Source of the DNA: Stentor coeruleus
Taxonomy: Eukaryota; Ciliophora; Heterotrichea; Heterotrichida; Stentoridae
DNA: 38,093 nt
Assembly (NCBI GenBank): GCA_001970955.1
Contig: MPUH01000727.1
Coordinates: 1 to 38,093, forward strand
Direction of reading: 5' to 3'
The translations under genes and the position numbers were made by a program. The notes under the pieces were generated by a model that did not search any database, had not been told where the DNA came from, and saw nothing but the letters and a program-made list of their open reading frames with translations. Positions 1 to 10,036 of this stretch are shown here, one piece after another (the stretch's first letter is position 1; each line of letters starts with the position of its first letter).

Positions 1-1147
1 ATATGATAGAATTTTATGAATTTAGAAAAATCAGATGATAATTATATTTTATGACCTTAGTAGTTTGAATGATTATTTTTTTTGATAATCATACAAAAAC
101 TATGATGATTAATATTATATTATTTATAGTAATAATATAGTTATTCAGATATTGTAAAATATCTTTTTGGAACTAAAGTATATATTCGCATATAACAAAA
201 ATAGAAATTTAGCTCATGTTATTAGTTAATACTTCTTATCTGGGAACTTAAGATGAAATACCTAACTTTTATATTACCTTTATATTTTCAGAAGAACATT
301 CATTTTCTTAACACCTTATCTTAGATGAATTCTCATATTTTCTTGCTTTATAGCTACAATTTCCCTTATAAAATGTAAAAAATTATCTGTGAACTTACGA
401 AATGCTGAAGTTTTTGCTATTTTAGGTAAAGCAACACCTTATAAGAATTCAACATATTATATGCGAAGTTTATCAAGTCTTTTTATAACATCATCTTAAA
501 AATATAAAATCTGATATTTAGTTTTAGTTCAAAGTTTAGAATATGATAGTTTATGTATGTTTTATAAACAAAAGTTTATTATAAAATTCCTATAATATTT
601 TTCCAGCATAAAAGTTTAATTTGCTTAGATTTTTTTATTACAAGACCATAAGTTTTCTTTCACAAACGTATTTGCTGAAGATTTTAATATTAAAGAAAGG
701 ATGAACATTAGAAACTTTTAGATGTTGTTCAAGAATATTAAACTAAATCATCTAAGATTAATTTACATTTAATACAAATAGTTTCACAGAATTTTCAATT
801 AATCACATCTTTTTCTTTTTTAAAGCTTTCCCTCACTTCAGTTCTTTTTTGCAGTTTATATTTTTGCAAAGTATTACAAAGTTTTTCAAGTATTTTTAGT
901 TTTTGATTTATATTACACTAAACTCTACAATCCATTTATGACCATTATTTTTTTGGCTAGCCCTTTATAAAAAGTTCGGAATTTTATTTATGTAATATCG
1001 AAGGGTATATCGATAATTTAGTTATATTTAAGGCAAAGCTATGATTATTTCTTTTATTTTACTTGAAATTGGTAGAAATATCAAAAAAAAATTTAATATT
1101 TTATCCAATAGCTAGAGGATTTTCCGAAGCTATTTTATTATAATTAA
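1..1147. other. AT-rich intergenic region, no gene seen
   Basis: There is no convincing open frame on either strand. The sequence is A/T homopolymer-rich and broken by frequent stops, and I saw no tRNA-like box, long direct repeat or intron-linked exons. The last stretch before the ATG at 1148 should contain the promoter and 5' UTR of that gene, but no motif stands out. Confidence 0.5.
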
Positions 1148-1936
1148 ATGGAAGACGGTGGCCAAGAAGAAATTAAGGTAGAAATGTTCATGTATCTATC
1201 TGATAATGACGAACCCGTTAACTTACAACAAGTTAATGATGATTCGTTAGTCAATAATTCCTTTTCAAGAAATGATTTAAATAGCAGATCTTCAACAACT
1301 CAAGGGAGACATAAAATACCCTTCACAAAAAAACTAGAATCATTTCAAAAAGAAAAAGATGCAAAGAAACCAAAAAAAGAAAACATCAACATCGCTTTTA
1401 TTCGGACAATCAAAAAAATATTTAAGTGCATACAAAATGGGAAAATCCTAAGTAAGTCGCGTTTTTCTATTGACAACAAGTGTGATAAGGATATGAGAAT
1501 CTGGGGTGAAATTGAGGAGATTTACAGGGAAAACCCAGTAATTATTGGAAAAATAATTACAGATGGCATAAACAGATATTATAAAAATGATTATTGCAAT
1601 AAGTTCTTTAGCAATATTTACATGCAAAAAGCCTTTATAAAGCTGATAGAACTAACTTTTATTAACTGTACTTGCAGTTATTGTCAAAGTAAAGGTTGCA
1701 ATTATTGTCATAATATTAATTGTAATAGTAGAGGTTGCAATCATTGTCGTAATATCAATTGTAGTTATTGTCGTAATATCAATTGCAGTCTTTATTGTTC
1801 AAAATTTAAATTTTATTGCTGTGCTAATGGAAAAAAATTAGACCATAGTGATAGCTGCAAATTAAAATGGAATGATCTAGAACATTATTTTCTTGAATTT
1901 TACTTAAAAGATTTGGGAGTAAAAGTATTTCCTTAA
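1148..1936 (+). CDS. Cys-rich protein, unknown family, paralogue of the gene at 3636
   Basis: 262 aa from a clear ATG; function not recognised. The N-terminal 80 residues are polar and lysine-rich. The middle carries a conserved block (RTIKKIF..CI..GKI, later a W and a YCNKFF stretch). Residues about 172-222 form an unusual array of CxxC-type pairs (CSYC, CNYC, CNHC, CSYC), partly built by tandem DNA duplication. The C-terminus has the family signature FKFYCC..H.D.CK.KW.DLE.Y..E.YLKDLGV, shared almost residue for residue with the protein 1.7 kb downstream, which lacks the Cys array. The CC...H...C spacing suggests metal binding, but this is inference. There is no signal peptide or membrane segment. 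It lies in a gene-poor AT-rich area, and recent local duplication is likely. Confidence 0.75.
   Translation: MEDGGQEEIKVEMFMYLSDNDEPVNLQQVNDDSLVNNSFSRNDLNSRSSTTQGRHKIPFTKKLESFQKEKDAKKPKKENINIAFIRTIKKIFKCIQNGKILSKSRFSIDNKCDKDMRIWGEIEEIYRENPVIIGKIITDGINRYYKNDYCNKFFSNIYMQKAFIKLIELTFINCTCSYCQSKGCNYCHNINCNSRGCNHCRNINCSYCRNINCSLYCSKFKFYCCANGKKLDHSDSCKLKWNDLEHYFLEFYLKDLGVKVFP
1743..1790 (+). repeat. 24-bp tandem repeat within the Cys array
   Basis: A near-perfect 24-bp unit beginning attgtcgtaatatcaatt occurs at 1743 and again at 1767, and a more diverged copy lies just upstream near 1702-1725. Each unit encodes about eight residues carrying Cys and the NIN motif, so the Cys-rich segment grew by in-frame repeat expansion. 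Confidence 0.75.
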
Positions 1937-3635
1937 TAGTCTTAGTAAATATTTAGTTTAATTTTACAATCTAATCATTTAAAAATAATTTGGTTTTAAA
2001 GGATATTGAAGGTTTTAAAACAATTTAAGTGTTGATATTATGGTGATAAATAATATTAGGAGTTTATTATAAAAGAAAAGGTAGAAAACCTCAACAACAA
2101 TGAGCAGAGTTATTAGTTATAAAAATAAAAAGAATATAGTAAATTTAAAACCAAGTTATTTTGCGATATGATTAATTTTGTGTTTTATACATTAGGCTTT
2201 GTTTATGATATAATTCTAGTTATATTATATTTTTTTTTTTAATATAGCTTAATATATGTAACTAAAAAATTGTATAAGTTAAGTAAGATTAAGACTTTTA
2301 TGATATCTTCCATGTTTTTTATTTATTTTATGTCAACTTTAATATATAATTTCCTGAAATCATTTTTAATTATGTAAAATCAACTTTTTTAAATAAAACT
2401 TCAAGTGGTTGGGGTTTAAGATTTGTTTATAAGAATTTCTGAAAGCTTGTTTAAAATAATGTGTCTCAACAAGACATTAATTTTCTACAGTTCTTATTTT
2501 TGTTAGAATAAATCCTAATAAAATATAAAAATCTATAGGAATATACAAGAAAAAAAAATATGTAGATTAATTGTATAAAAACTAAATTTAAGCAGGCAAA
2601 AAAATTATATTATAATAATAAACTAAGTGGCTTGNAAAAATTGTATTTTTGATTTGCGAATCCTACTCAATTACAACAAATTTTTTTAGTTTACGAGTTA
2701 GTTGTTTCTTAAAGTCACAATCTATAAAGGTCTGAAATAAAAACATAGAATTATGTGGGGGATCATAGCACAGAATATACTAAAAATAAGCAGGATTTAA
2801 ATAAAAAGATAAAAGTATAAAATTTGCAAAATTTATAAACAGTAAAATTTTGCATTAAATACACAAAGTTTGAGAAAAGAATAGGGTCTTTAAATTTTCA
2901 AGATTTCTAAGAAGGATATGAGAAGTAGTTATAGATAAAGGCAAATTTGCCAATGAGATAAACTCAAAAAAAACAATAAAAGCACTATAAAACTAATTTA
3001 AATACAATTAAATTAGAGTTATAGAATTTTTACTCTAAACACACTGGCAAAGCCTTTAATTCAAAGTATAGCGTATTTTACTATGATAAAAATTATTTCC
3101 TAGAGTTAAATTCAAAAAAGACAGGAATATTTTTTTCTGAATCACATTAAAAAATGCTAATTTTTAAAGAAGCATCGACTATTCTCAATTTTTAAATAAG
3201 ATTACTATCAAAATATTTTCTAACTCTTAAATAAAGATAAGGCACCAAGATAAAATTTTCCTATAACTCAGCCTCTTGTATGAATAAACAAAATTTGAAT
3301 TCTAGTGAAAATCTTTATGCTAGGGGGAAAATTGCATATTAGCTTTAAAAAAACCCCAAAAAATATCTTCATGTATTTACAATAGGAAGTGCAAGTTCCT
3401 AATTATGCTTTGGATTTAAGAAGCATCATTTAACAAACGTAAGAACAAAAATTCCTAATGCTGTTAATTCAAGAATTTTTTTTTATATCCTAGCCTTTTC
3501 TATTAAAACAACATTGAATATTTTTATTACTTGATAGTTTTTATGACTTAGTCTAAAGTATAATTTATATATTATAATAGCATATAGAAAATAAGCTTAC
3601 TTACTTTATATCATGTCTATATTTATGGATTATAA
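1937..3635. other. Long AT-rich intergenic region with one assembly n
   Basis: About 1.7 kb without a supported gene, lying between the two paralogues. It is stop-dense in all frames. A single n at 2635 marks a contig join, but unlike the other n positions I found no flanking duplication here. I looked for a third degraded copy of the flanking gene family (the YLKDLGV and CK.KW signatures) and did not find one. Confidence 0.5.
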
Positions 3636-4430
3636 ATGGCTAAAGCAGTATTGAAGAATAAGGGGAAGAACACTCCGAATTGTGATCAAAAGGAAATGAA
3701 ATCAAAAGATCAATTAAGTAATTGTTACTTAGGCCAACTCAATGAGGAGACTGAACTACCTTGCCCAAAGTTATTGTTTACTCAGCATTTTGACTCAAAG
3801 ATACAATTCAATAATATTTTAAAGGCTTTTTTTCTTAGGGATGGTAATAATTGCCCCAAACGAGAGATTTTCAATGCGTTTATTATAAGAAACATTTGTA
3901 GATTTTGTCGATGCCTATTAATTGGGAAAATCCCAAAAAAGACTGCAATAAAAATTGATCACAATGATACTTCGCAATGTTTAGTATGGGAAGAAGGACT
4001 AAAGTTGCATAGATGTCAAAGGGAGATGGTTGAAGAAATTTCAAAAATACCTAAAAATTTATCAAGTAAACAAATTGAACACCGAAATAGTGGTAAAATG
4101 ATTAAAGCCAAATCATTCAATAACAGTTTCTGTAAAGACTTTTTCCAGAAACCTGTTGCAAAAAGCATATTTTCTATTCTTCTAATGATATTCTTCACTG
4201 ATATAACCTCGGAAGGACTTGTTAACAGGTTTCAATTTAAATGCTGTAAAAACTCCAATCATAATGACATTTGTAAGAAAAAATGGTGGGATTTAGAGAA
4301 ATATATGAAGGAATCATATTTAAAAGATCTTGGAGTTGAAGAGCTTATCGACCAAAATATAAATATGATATCTTGTGAAATACCTATGGAAGTTACAGAA
4401 GATATTGATGATTTCAGTGAGACTTATTAA
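3636..4430 (+). CDS. Unknown protein, paralogue of the gene at 1148
   Basis: 264 aa; function not recognised. It shares with the upstream gene the central block (RNICRFCRCLLIGKIPKK.. then a conserved W, NNSFCKDFF and a KSIF..L hydrophobic helix) and the C-terminal signature FQFKCCK...HNDICKKKWWDLEKY....YLKDLGV. It lacks the expanded CxxC array and has an extra acidic C-terminal tail of about 25 residues (EVTEDIDDFSE). The shared CC..H...C may bind metal, by inference only. The hydrophobic segment near residues 180-200 (IFSILLMIFF) looks like a buried helix rather than a secure transmembrane segment. The two genes are tandem, same strand, 1.7 kb apart. Confidence 0.75.
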   Translation: MAKAVLKNKGKNTPNCDQKEMKSKDQLSNCYLGQLNEETELPCPKLLFTQHFDSKIQFNNILKAFFLRDGNNCPKREIFNAFIIRNICRFCRCLLIGKIPKKTAIKIDHNDTSQCLVWEEGLKLHRCQREMVEEISKIPKNLSSKQIEHRNSGKMIKAKSFNNSFCKDFFQKPVAKSIFSILLMIFFTDITSEGLVNRFQFKCCKNSNHNDICKKKWWDLEKYMKESYLKDLGVEELIDQNINMISCEIPMEVTEDIDDFSETY

Positions 4431-4781
4431 TATTAGTATAAATAATATATCAGTATTTGGTATATTTTTAGAATATATAGAAGTATATATGCCAATATAA
4501 ATTTCTTTGGAAATTTCAATAAGTTTATATATAAAAGTTGCTAATTATGCATATAAAAACTAATAATATTTAATTCTATTATAACTTTGCGAATTAGATA
4601 TTAGAATTCCAATATTATAACCATTATACTTATCATACTATTTAAAAAACTATCTAATACAAAATGAGTTTATTCATATATTAATATACATCTTTTATTA
4701 AACTAATCAAAAAACATATATTTTATTCCAAAACTTAATTTCCCAATTTTTTTACTAGTAACCCTAAGAAATAGCATACTT
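4431..4781. other. AT-rich tail-to-tail intergenic region
   Basis: Region between the convergent ends of the unknown + gene and the Alba gene on the minus strand. It holds only A/T-rich sequence with many TATA-like runs, and no gene is supported. It presumably contains both 3' UTRs. Confidence 0.5.
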
Positions 4782-5567
4782 TTATGAATCAGCTGCATAG
4801 CTACTATCGCGAATGACATCCGGAGCTTTTTCTTCATCAAATTTTCTATAATTCCCTCGTGACCTTCTTCCTCTAAATCTTTGTTCTCGGTATATTCCCC
4901 TATCAGATCTTTGTCCTCTATAAGTTCCCCTTTCATATCTTTGTCCTCTATAAGTTCCCCTTTCAGATTCTTGTCCTCCATATGTTCCCCTATCAAATCC
5001 TTGATAATCTCTATACCCACTTCTTCTAGTTCTATACCCTCTACGAGTTCTCATATTCCTACCTTTAGAATTTTCATCTTGATGCTCAGTATCTTCATCT
5101 TTAGTTCTTGATTCATTTCCATAATACCTTCTTCCACCCCATCTATGTGGTCTATTTTGATTCTCAGGTCCTGTTCTATCTTCATCTTGATTTCTTGAAG
5201 GATAAAGAGGTTTTTTCAATTCTTCTAAAGACTTTTCATTTACTTGGTCTTCAGGAATTGGAGCCTGATAACCTTTTTCAGTAGGGTCTAAAGGATTGAA
5301 ACTTAGTTTGATTATAAGTCTGGTTTTATTACTATCAACAACTTTTTCAAAATTGTTAGTTTGATATAATCCTTTTACTCTATGCTTAACCATTTCTACT
5401 AAGTTTATCGCAGAAGGGATTGCAAGATTGATAGCAGTTATCGTGGCCTCTTTTTGGGTTTGAAGTAAAATCGCCACTTGGGTGATTTTTTGCCCAATCC
5501 CTTGATGCTGAGCAACCATCACTTCATCTGAGGCCATATTATAAGCTTTTATCCTATCTATTATCAT
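4782..5567 (-). CDS. Alba-domain nucleic-acid-binding protein with RG-rich tail
   Basis: 261 aa. Residues about 3-75 match the eukaryotic Alba domain (Rpp20/Rpp25/Mdp2-like): a DRIKAYN start like plant NRIQV, then a helix-strand core ending ALxxAINLVEMVKHRVKGLYQ, a beta hairpin, and the PTEKGYQAPIP loop typical of this subfamily. Residues about 165-250 are an RG/RGG-type tail with four tandem decapeptides resembling RGTYRGQRSD. Alba proteins with RGG tails bind RNA, and act in RNase P/MRP, translation control or chromatin; here RNA binding is the likeliest role. The start ATG is only 6 bp after the in-frame stop of the upstream small gene. An alternative ATG lies at residue 11, but that would cut into the domain. 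The end is TAA. Confidence 0.88.
   Translation of the reverse strand: MIIDRIKAYNMASDEVMVAQHQGIGQKITQVAILLQTQKEATITAINLAIPSAINLVEMVKHRVKGLYQTNNFEKVVDSNKTRLIIKLSFNPLDPTEKGYQAPIPEDQVNEKSLEELKKPLYPSRNQDEDRTGPENQNRPHRWGGRRYYGNESRTKDEDTEHQDENSKGRNMRTRRGYRTRRSGYRDYQGFDRGTYGGQESERGTYRGQRYERGTYRGQRSDRGIYREQRFRGRRSRGNYRKFDEEKAPDVIRDSSYAADS
4884..5003 (-). repeat. Four 30-bp tandem repeats encoding RG decapeptides
   Basis: Four consecutive 30-bp units (4884-4913, 4914-4943, 4944-4973, 4974-5003) with clear similarity, for example the shared core gttcccct on the plus strand. Read on the minus strand, each encodes ten residues of the form RGTYRGQRSE/D. The array lies wholly within the Alba gene, and its variation is mostly point substitution. 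Confidence 0.85.
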
Positions 5568-5573
5568 AATCCT

Positions 5574-5909
5574 TTAATCTTGTTTAGACAATATTTCTTT
5601 CAAAGATAGCTTAAGTCTAGTTAATTCAATAGCAGTATGCAATGAAGCTAAGAATTGACTTTGGGCCTTGGCTAAATAAGAATTATTAGTCTTTAATGGG
5701 CAAATATTCAAATCAAATGAACCACAAATAGTAGTCGATGATGACTTTTCAACATAATTTCCCAAGTTAATTTCACTATCTTGAGTCAGTCTAAAATTAG
5801 CGATTTCTTCTAATCCAGCATATACTTGAACCTTTAAAAGCTCAGCATTTTTCATCCACTGCTCCTCATTTTCCTGTATAAAATCCAATATCTCAATGCA
5901 ATGGTCCAT
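5574..5909 (-). CDS. Small unknown protein directly upstream of, and in frame with, the Alba gene
   Basis: 111-112 aa starting at MDHCIEIL (ATG at 5909-5907). The open frame extends further upstream, but that would overlap the divergent RBM34 start, so the internal ATG is preferred. The protein is soluble, with probable helices at both ends (IEILDFIQENEEQWMKNAE and FLASLHTAIELTRLKLSLKE), and no family was recognised. Its TAA stop is followed by AGG ATT and then the Alba ATG in the same frame, so this could be the N-terminal half of one longer protein (stop readthrough, nonsense mutation or sequencing error) or a separate gene with minimal spacing. Only 11 bp separate its start from the divergent RBM34 start. 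Confidence 0.6.
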   Translation of the reverse strand: MDHCIEILDFIQENEEQWMKNAELLKVQVYAGLEEIANFRLTQDSEINLGNYVEKSSSTTICGSFDLNICPLKTNNSYLAKAQSQFLASLHTAIELTRLKLSLKEILSKQD

Positions 5910-5920
5910 TATTGTAAAAA

Positions 5921-6889
5921 ATGGAAAGCAAATCCCTGACCGAACTTTTAGCTTCGAATACAACAAGCGAACTTTTTTCAGGGACCCCTTTTCAAGCTCA
6001 AAAGCCAGTTGTGGTTGAACCTCCGAAAATCGAAGATGAAAAAAAGGAAGTAAAATCAGGCGAAAATGAGAGGATTGTGTTTGTTGGTAATGTACCTTTG
6101 GAGTGTAAGAAAAAAAATATCAAAAGACTATTTGCCCAGTATGGTGAAGTAGAAAAAGTTTGGAGAAGGAGTATCCCTGTAGAAAGAGGAAAGCTCCCTG
6201 TTATAGCAGCAGTAGCTTTGAAAAAGGTAAAATATATTCAGTACAAAGAAGGAAATGATTCTTGTAATTTTTATGTGTTATTTCAAAACAAAGCTGATGC
6301 CCAACAAAGCTTAGAACTTAATGGCAATGAGTTTAAAGGGAAGCATTTAAGAGTAGACTTAGCAAGTAAACCTCAGCAAAATACTGAAAGGACTGTTTTT
6401 GTTGGGAATTTACCTTTTGTTGTTACTGATGAAGAAGTATGGGAAGAGTTTAAAGAATTTGGTGAAATTGATTATGTACGGATTATACGAGATCAACATA
6501 GTCATCAAGGAAAAGGTATTGGTTATGTGTGTTTTAAAGATAAAAAAGCATCAAAGCATGCAATTGCTAAGAATAATAGTATGTTTCAAGGAAGGAGATT
6601 AAGAGTTAGTAAAGCTAGAGATTCATCAGAACAACAGCAAGAAAAAATGGCCCCAGCCCCTCAAAAACACTATCTTAATTCTAAGTTTTTTGATCCAAGC
6701 AAATATAAAAAACAAGCTGATATTGTTGAAGATGCACAATTACCTAAAACTAGACACCCAAGTTCGCTTAAAGGGACTAAGAAACTTGTTCGTAAAGAGC
6801 AGATTAAACTACAGGAAAAAAGAAAACAAAGGCAGATTTCAAACACAAAAAAACTCAAAGTGAAAAAACAGAAAAGAGATAAATCTTAG
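5921..6889 (+). CDS. RBM34: RBM34/Nop12-like nucleolar RNA-binding protein
   Basis: 322 aa with two RRMs arranged as in RBM34/Nop12, a pre-60S ribosome assembly factor family. RRM1 has RNP2 IVFVGNVP (residues 52-59) and a degenerate RNP1 around 116-123, separated by the family's characteristic long insertion with a K-K-x-x-Y-I segment. RRM2 has RNP2 TVFVGNLP (158-165) and RNP1 KGIGYVCF (198-205). The C-terminus is a long basic tail (KKLKVKKQKRDK) typical of nucleolar targeting. The ATG at 5921 is the only usable start, since no other Met occurs until after RRM1. The stop is TAG. It is divergent from the small minus-strand gene with only 11 bp between the two ATGs. Confidence 0.88.
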   Translation: MESKSLTELLASNTTSELFSGTPFQAQKPVVVEPPKIEDEKKEVKSGENERIVFVGNVPLECKKKNIKRLFAQYGEVEKVWRRSIPVERGKLPVIAAVALKKVKYIQYKEGNDSCNFYVLFQNKADAQQSLELNGNEFKGKHLRVDLASKPQQNTERTVFVGNLPFVVTDEEVWEEFKEFGEIDYVRIIRDQHSHQGKGIGYVCFKDKKASKHAIAKNNSMFQGRRLRVSKARDSSEQQQEKMAPAPQKHYLNSKFFDPSKYKKQADIVEDAQLPKTRHPSSLKGTKKLVRKEQIKLQEKRKQRQISNTKKLKVKKQKRDKS

Positions 6890-7069
6890 ATAATTGAGTA
6901 TAAATGATTTTGTGGAAGATGGGATTTTATTGGTTGAAGAAGGTGTTTAGGGTAGATGATTAGAATATGAATTTTGGTAATTTTAGTGTGGATTAAGGTA
7001 AAGGGAAGTTTTGTGTGAAAATCAACAGGTTCAATCAGAAAACATTCTTTTAAGCTTTTACTAATAAAA

Positions 7070-9097
7070 ATGTCTAAGAGGGGAAAGGTAACATATATGT
7101 AGAAGCCTGTAAAGAAAAAGAATGACATCGACGAATTTTTGAAAAAGGAATTTGATAACATAAATAGAACGGCAAAAAGCAAGCCTCTAGTAAAAGCTTC
7201 TGAAGTAAAAGTCGACCCAATTTCTCGACCCCCAATGAAGAAAATGATGAAATTCGTTGAATCATCAGACCCTCCAGCATTTTTACAGAAAAAAGAAGGG
7301 GCTAAATCCAGAGATAAAACTCCTTCAAAGCCTCCTCCTCCAGGGAACCCAGATGAAATATATGAAGAAGATTTTGAAGATTTCGTAGAAGAAGAAAGCA
7401 AGCCGGCAAAAAAACCAACATCAAACATGCGTTCTGATTCCCCAGACTACTCCTTAGAAACCCTAAAACGTGAACTAGAAAAAGAAAACGCTTTAGCATT
7501 AAAAAGAGAAGAAGATATCCTAAACGAATCTGCTGTAGTTCAGTTTTCATCTCAAGCTCTACCAACCGAAATAATCGATGCGAAAATGTTAGCAAAACAA
7601 CAGAAAAGAAATAAGGAAATTCTCGAATTTGTCAAGCTAGAAAAAGAAGGTTTTTCATTCTTCGAGCTTTTACCCATGTCACAATTTGATAACCTCACAA
7701 CAAAAATCCAAGCCGGGGAACTAAAAAATGTTGCATCACAATGTAATGACGACAATGTTGAAAAAGAAGCTCAAACTATAGAAATCATAACAAAAGATGC
7801 TGTAGCTCAATGGCCTGGAGACTATAGTTCTGATATGGACCAAGCCTTACAAATATCATCAATAAACAAATTCCTTTCTCGAGTAAGCCCAATGATAGAA
7901 ATCCTACTCGAAGAAAACCTTGACAACCGTCCAAACAAAATAAATATAAAAAAATCTGAAGGCACAGCAGGAGAAATCATATCCCAAACCTTAATTCCAG
8001 GAATATCTTTTATGAAAGGGCGTTTCCCTGAAGCTAATCTTGATATAAAAGACCTAATATTTTTCCCAACGAAAAAAAATTTCCTCTGTGTCCTATACAA
8101 TTTATCTGAAAAAGGTAGTCTCATAGTAATCTGGGATATTTTAAACCCATCAAAACCTAATCGATTTTTATATTCTCCTAATGAAATCACAAGTATTTGT
8201 ATGAGTGCATCTAAAGAACATATAATAATTGCCGGTAATTCAATTGGATCACTTGAACTTTGGGATATGAGAGAAGCAGGATCAAATCATGAAATATATA
8301 AAATTGATGAAAAGAAAAAAATTTCAATAAGGTCTCCAACATACTCTACAGACTCTATTGAAATATACACACATGAAGGCCGAATACAAAAAATTATAGA
8401 AATGCCTTCAGCAAAAGGGGAAAATTTTTCTATATTAGTCAGTGATTCAGAAGGAAATTTAGTCACATGGACTGTTATAGAAATGATGAACTCTGATATT
8501 GAAGAAGTTGACTTTGGGTTAAGAATTGGTGGTAGGGTTAAATTGGTAAAATCTCATAGAACTTCTATTAAAGATTTATTACCTAAATGTAAAACTTCAG
8601 CTTGCTCATGTATTGCTTTAGATCAAAGCGATGGGCAGAAGTTTTTATTTGCCTCACCAAATTCTTTAATGTATGGTAATCGATTTGGTATGGATATATT
8701 CCCATCTATATTTAGTAAATTTCCTACTGATATTAATACTATATCATTTACTAAATTTAATGAGTATCAGTATTTTATTGTTGGGTATTCATGTGGAACG
8801 GTTAGTCTTTATGATAAACATTTTTCTAATCCTATGGCTAATTGGGTTGAAAGCTTAGGATGTGTTATTAAGATTGCTTGGGATGTTTCAGAAAGATGTG
8901 GATTTTATAGTTTGGATAAAGATCAGAATTTAGCGGTGTGGGATTTGAAAAAAGTTCAGAATGGACCGTTTAGTAAAACAAAGATTGATACACCTCCTTG
9001 GACTGCTGTTGATTGGGTGATACCTGAGTCAAGTAAGCACTCTATGATATTGGCTGTTGCTTATGATGGGGAAATTAGGATTCTTAATTTGAAGTAA
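7070..9097 (+). CDS. DYNC2I1: Dynein-2 intermediate chain WDR60/DYNC2I1 (two exons)
   Basis: WD40 subunit of the retrograde intraflagellar-transport dynein, expected at cilia. Exon 1 is 7070-7087 (MSKRGK), followed by a 15-nt intron, and exon 2 runs from 7103, giving about 670 aa. A caller that ignores the intron would begin at the TTG at 7139. Diagnostic WDR60 features are an acidic EDFEDF stretch near residue 97, then the conserved block FSFFELLPM.....QC(N)DDNVE(K)..QT.EI....AQWPGD, corresponding to the FDLFELPP...YVQ.NED.V...IQTEEI region of animal WDR60. The C-terminal ~380 residues form WD-type repeats (LIVIWDIL, LELWDMR, VTWTVIE, LAVWDLK). The first half of the gene is C-rich and the last half G/T-rich on the coding strand. 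Confidence 0.87.
7088..7102 (+). other. 15-nt intron in the WDR60 gene
   Basis: GTAACATATATGTAG begins with GTA and ends with TAG and is exactly 15 nt. It carries an in-frame TAG; removing it links ATG TCT AAG AGG GGA AAG to AAG CCT GTA AAG and provides the missing ATG start. Length and ends match the mini-introns known from Stentor. Confidence 0.88.
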
Positions 9098-10036
9098 GAG
9101 TTATTTAGTGTTCCAAGGTTTTCTTCTGAAAAGTTTGATAAGATTATTGAGAGACTGTTTTGAAAAGTTAGATAAGAACTTAATAGTGGTAATAAGATAG
9201 GATTTATGGTTGGAAATTTTTGGCTTAAGAGGTTTAGTTTTTTTGGAAAGTTATGTGAAAGTTTGATAGAGGATAGGAAAATTGGTTTAGGTTTTTTAAT
9301 TGGTGGAAGGGTTTTGTGATAGATGGAATATAATTATTGCTATGTTTATAATATTATGTGATTATCAATAGATGTTATTTTATGGTTGCTAATATAATGC
9401 TCATATAGTAAATAGATAATACTATAGGAAATATAATAAAATTTTGTATATCTTATGAGTTANCTCATATAGTAAATAGATAATACTATAGGAAATATAA
9501 TAAAATTTTGTATATTTTATGAGTTGTTTATTAATATATACACTAGTGAAAGGAATAACATAATAATTTTATTTTAATTTTCTGTTGCTAATCAAATAAC
9601 TAAATCTTAGGATTTCATGTTAGACATTATGAAATGAAAATCACCCTTTCAATTTATACATAGTAATGCAATATTACTAAACATTTGCGTTCTTTTATTT
9701 AACAATTTTTCATAAAACTTAAATAATTAATATAACTATTCACATGAGCATTTAAATATAAACTAATGTAAATTATCCTAATTCTCAACAAAAGCTTAGC
9801 AAAGTTCATGCCATCACTAATTAATTTATCTAACTCAATATATTTATATTATGCAATTATCATACTTTAGATTGTAAAAAATACTTAAACTGAAACAACA
9901 AAATAAAAATTGTACCCGCAAAGTGAAGTCTAGTGATGCTTGAGAAAATCTTTAGAATTTAATATATTAACTAAAAAGGATAAAAAGGATAAAAAGGAAA
10001 TTAAATATTAAAAGGAAATAAGTAAAGATTATTGTT
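9098..10036. other. Tail-to-tail intergenic region with assembly join
   Basis: Sequence between the convergent ends of WDR60 (+) and the TPR gene (-). The first 250 bp are strongly G/T-rich, as seen after other + genes here. An unmerged contig join lies at 9463. A short aaaaaggata-type simple repeat occurs at about 9975-10003. No gene is supported. Confidence 0.55.
9400..9525. repeat. Contig-overlap duplication around n at 9463
   Basis: 9400-9461 and 9464-9525 are 62-bp direct copies with one mismatch (c at 9452, t at 9516), separated by 'a/t n'. A single n flanked by its own duplicate is best explained as two overlapping contig ends scaffolded without merging. It lies outside genes. Confidence 0.85.

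Noticed and set aside
2635..2635. Single n as another overlap join
   Set aside because: I could not find duplicated flanks here, so it is only an ambiguous base or plain gap.
4703..5020. Open frame in the Alba region (ELIEDKDLKGE-type repeats)
   Set aside because: It overlaps the Alba RG repeats in another frame; the repetitive look only reflects the 30-bp DNA repeat.
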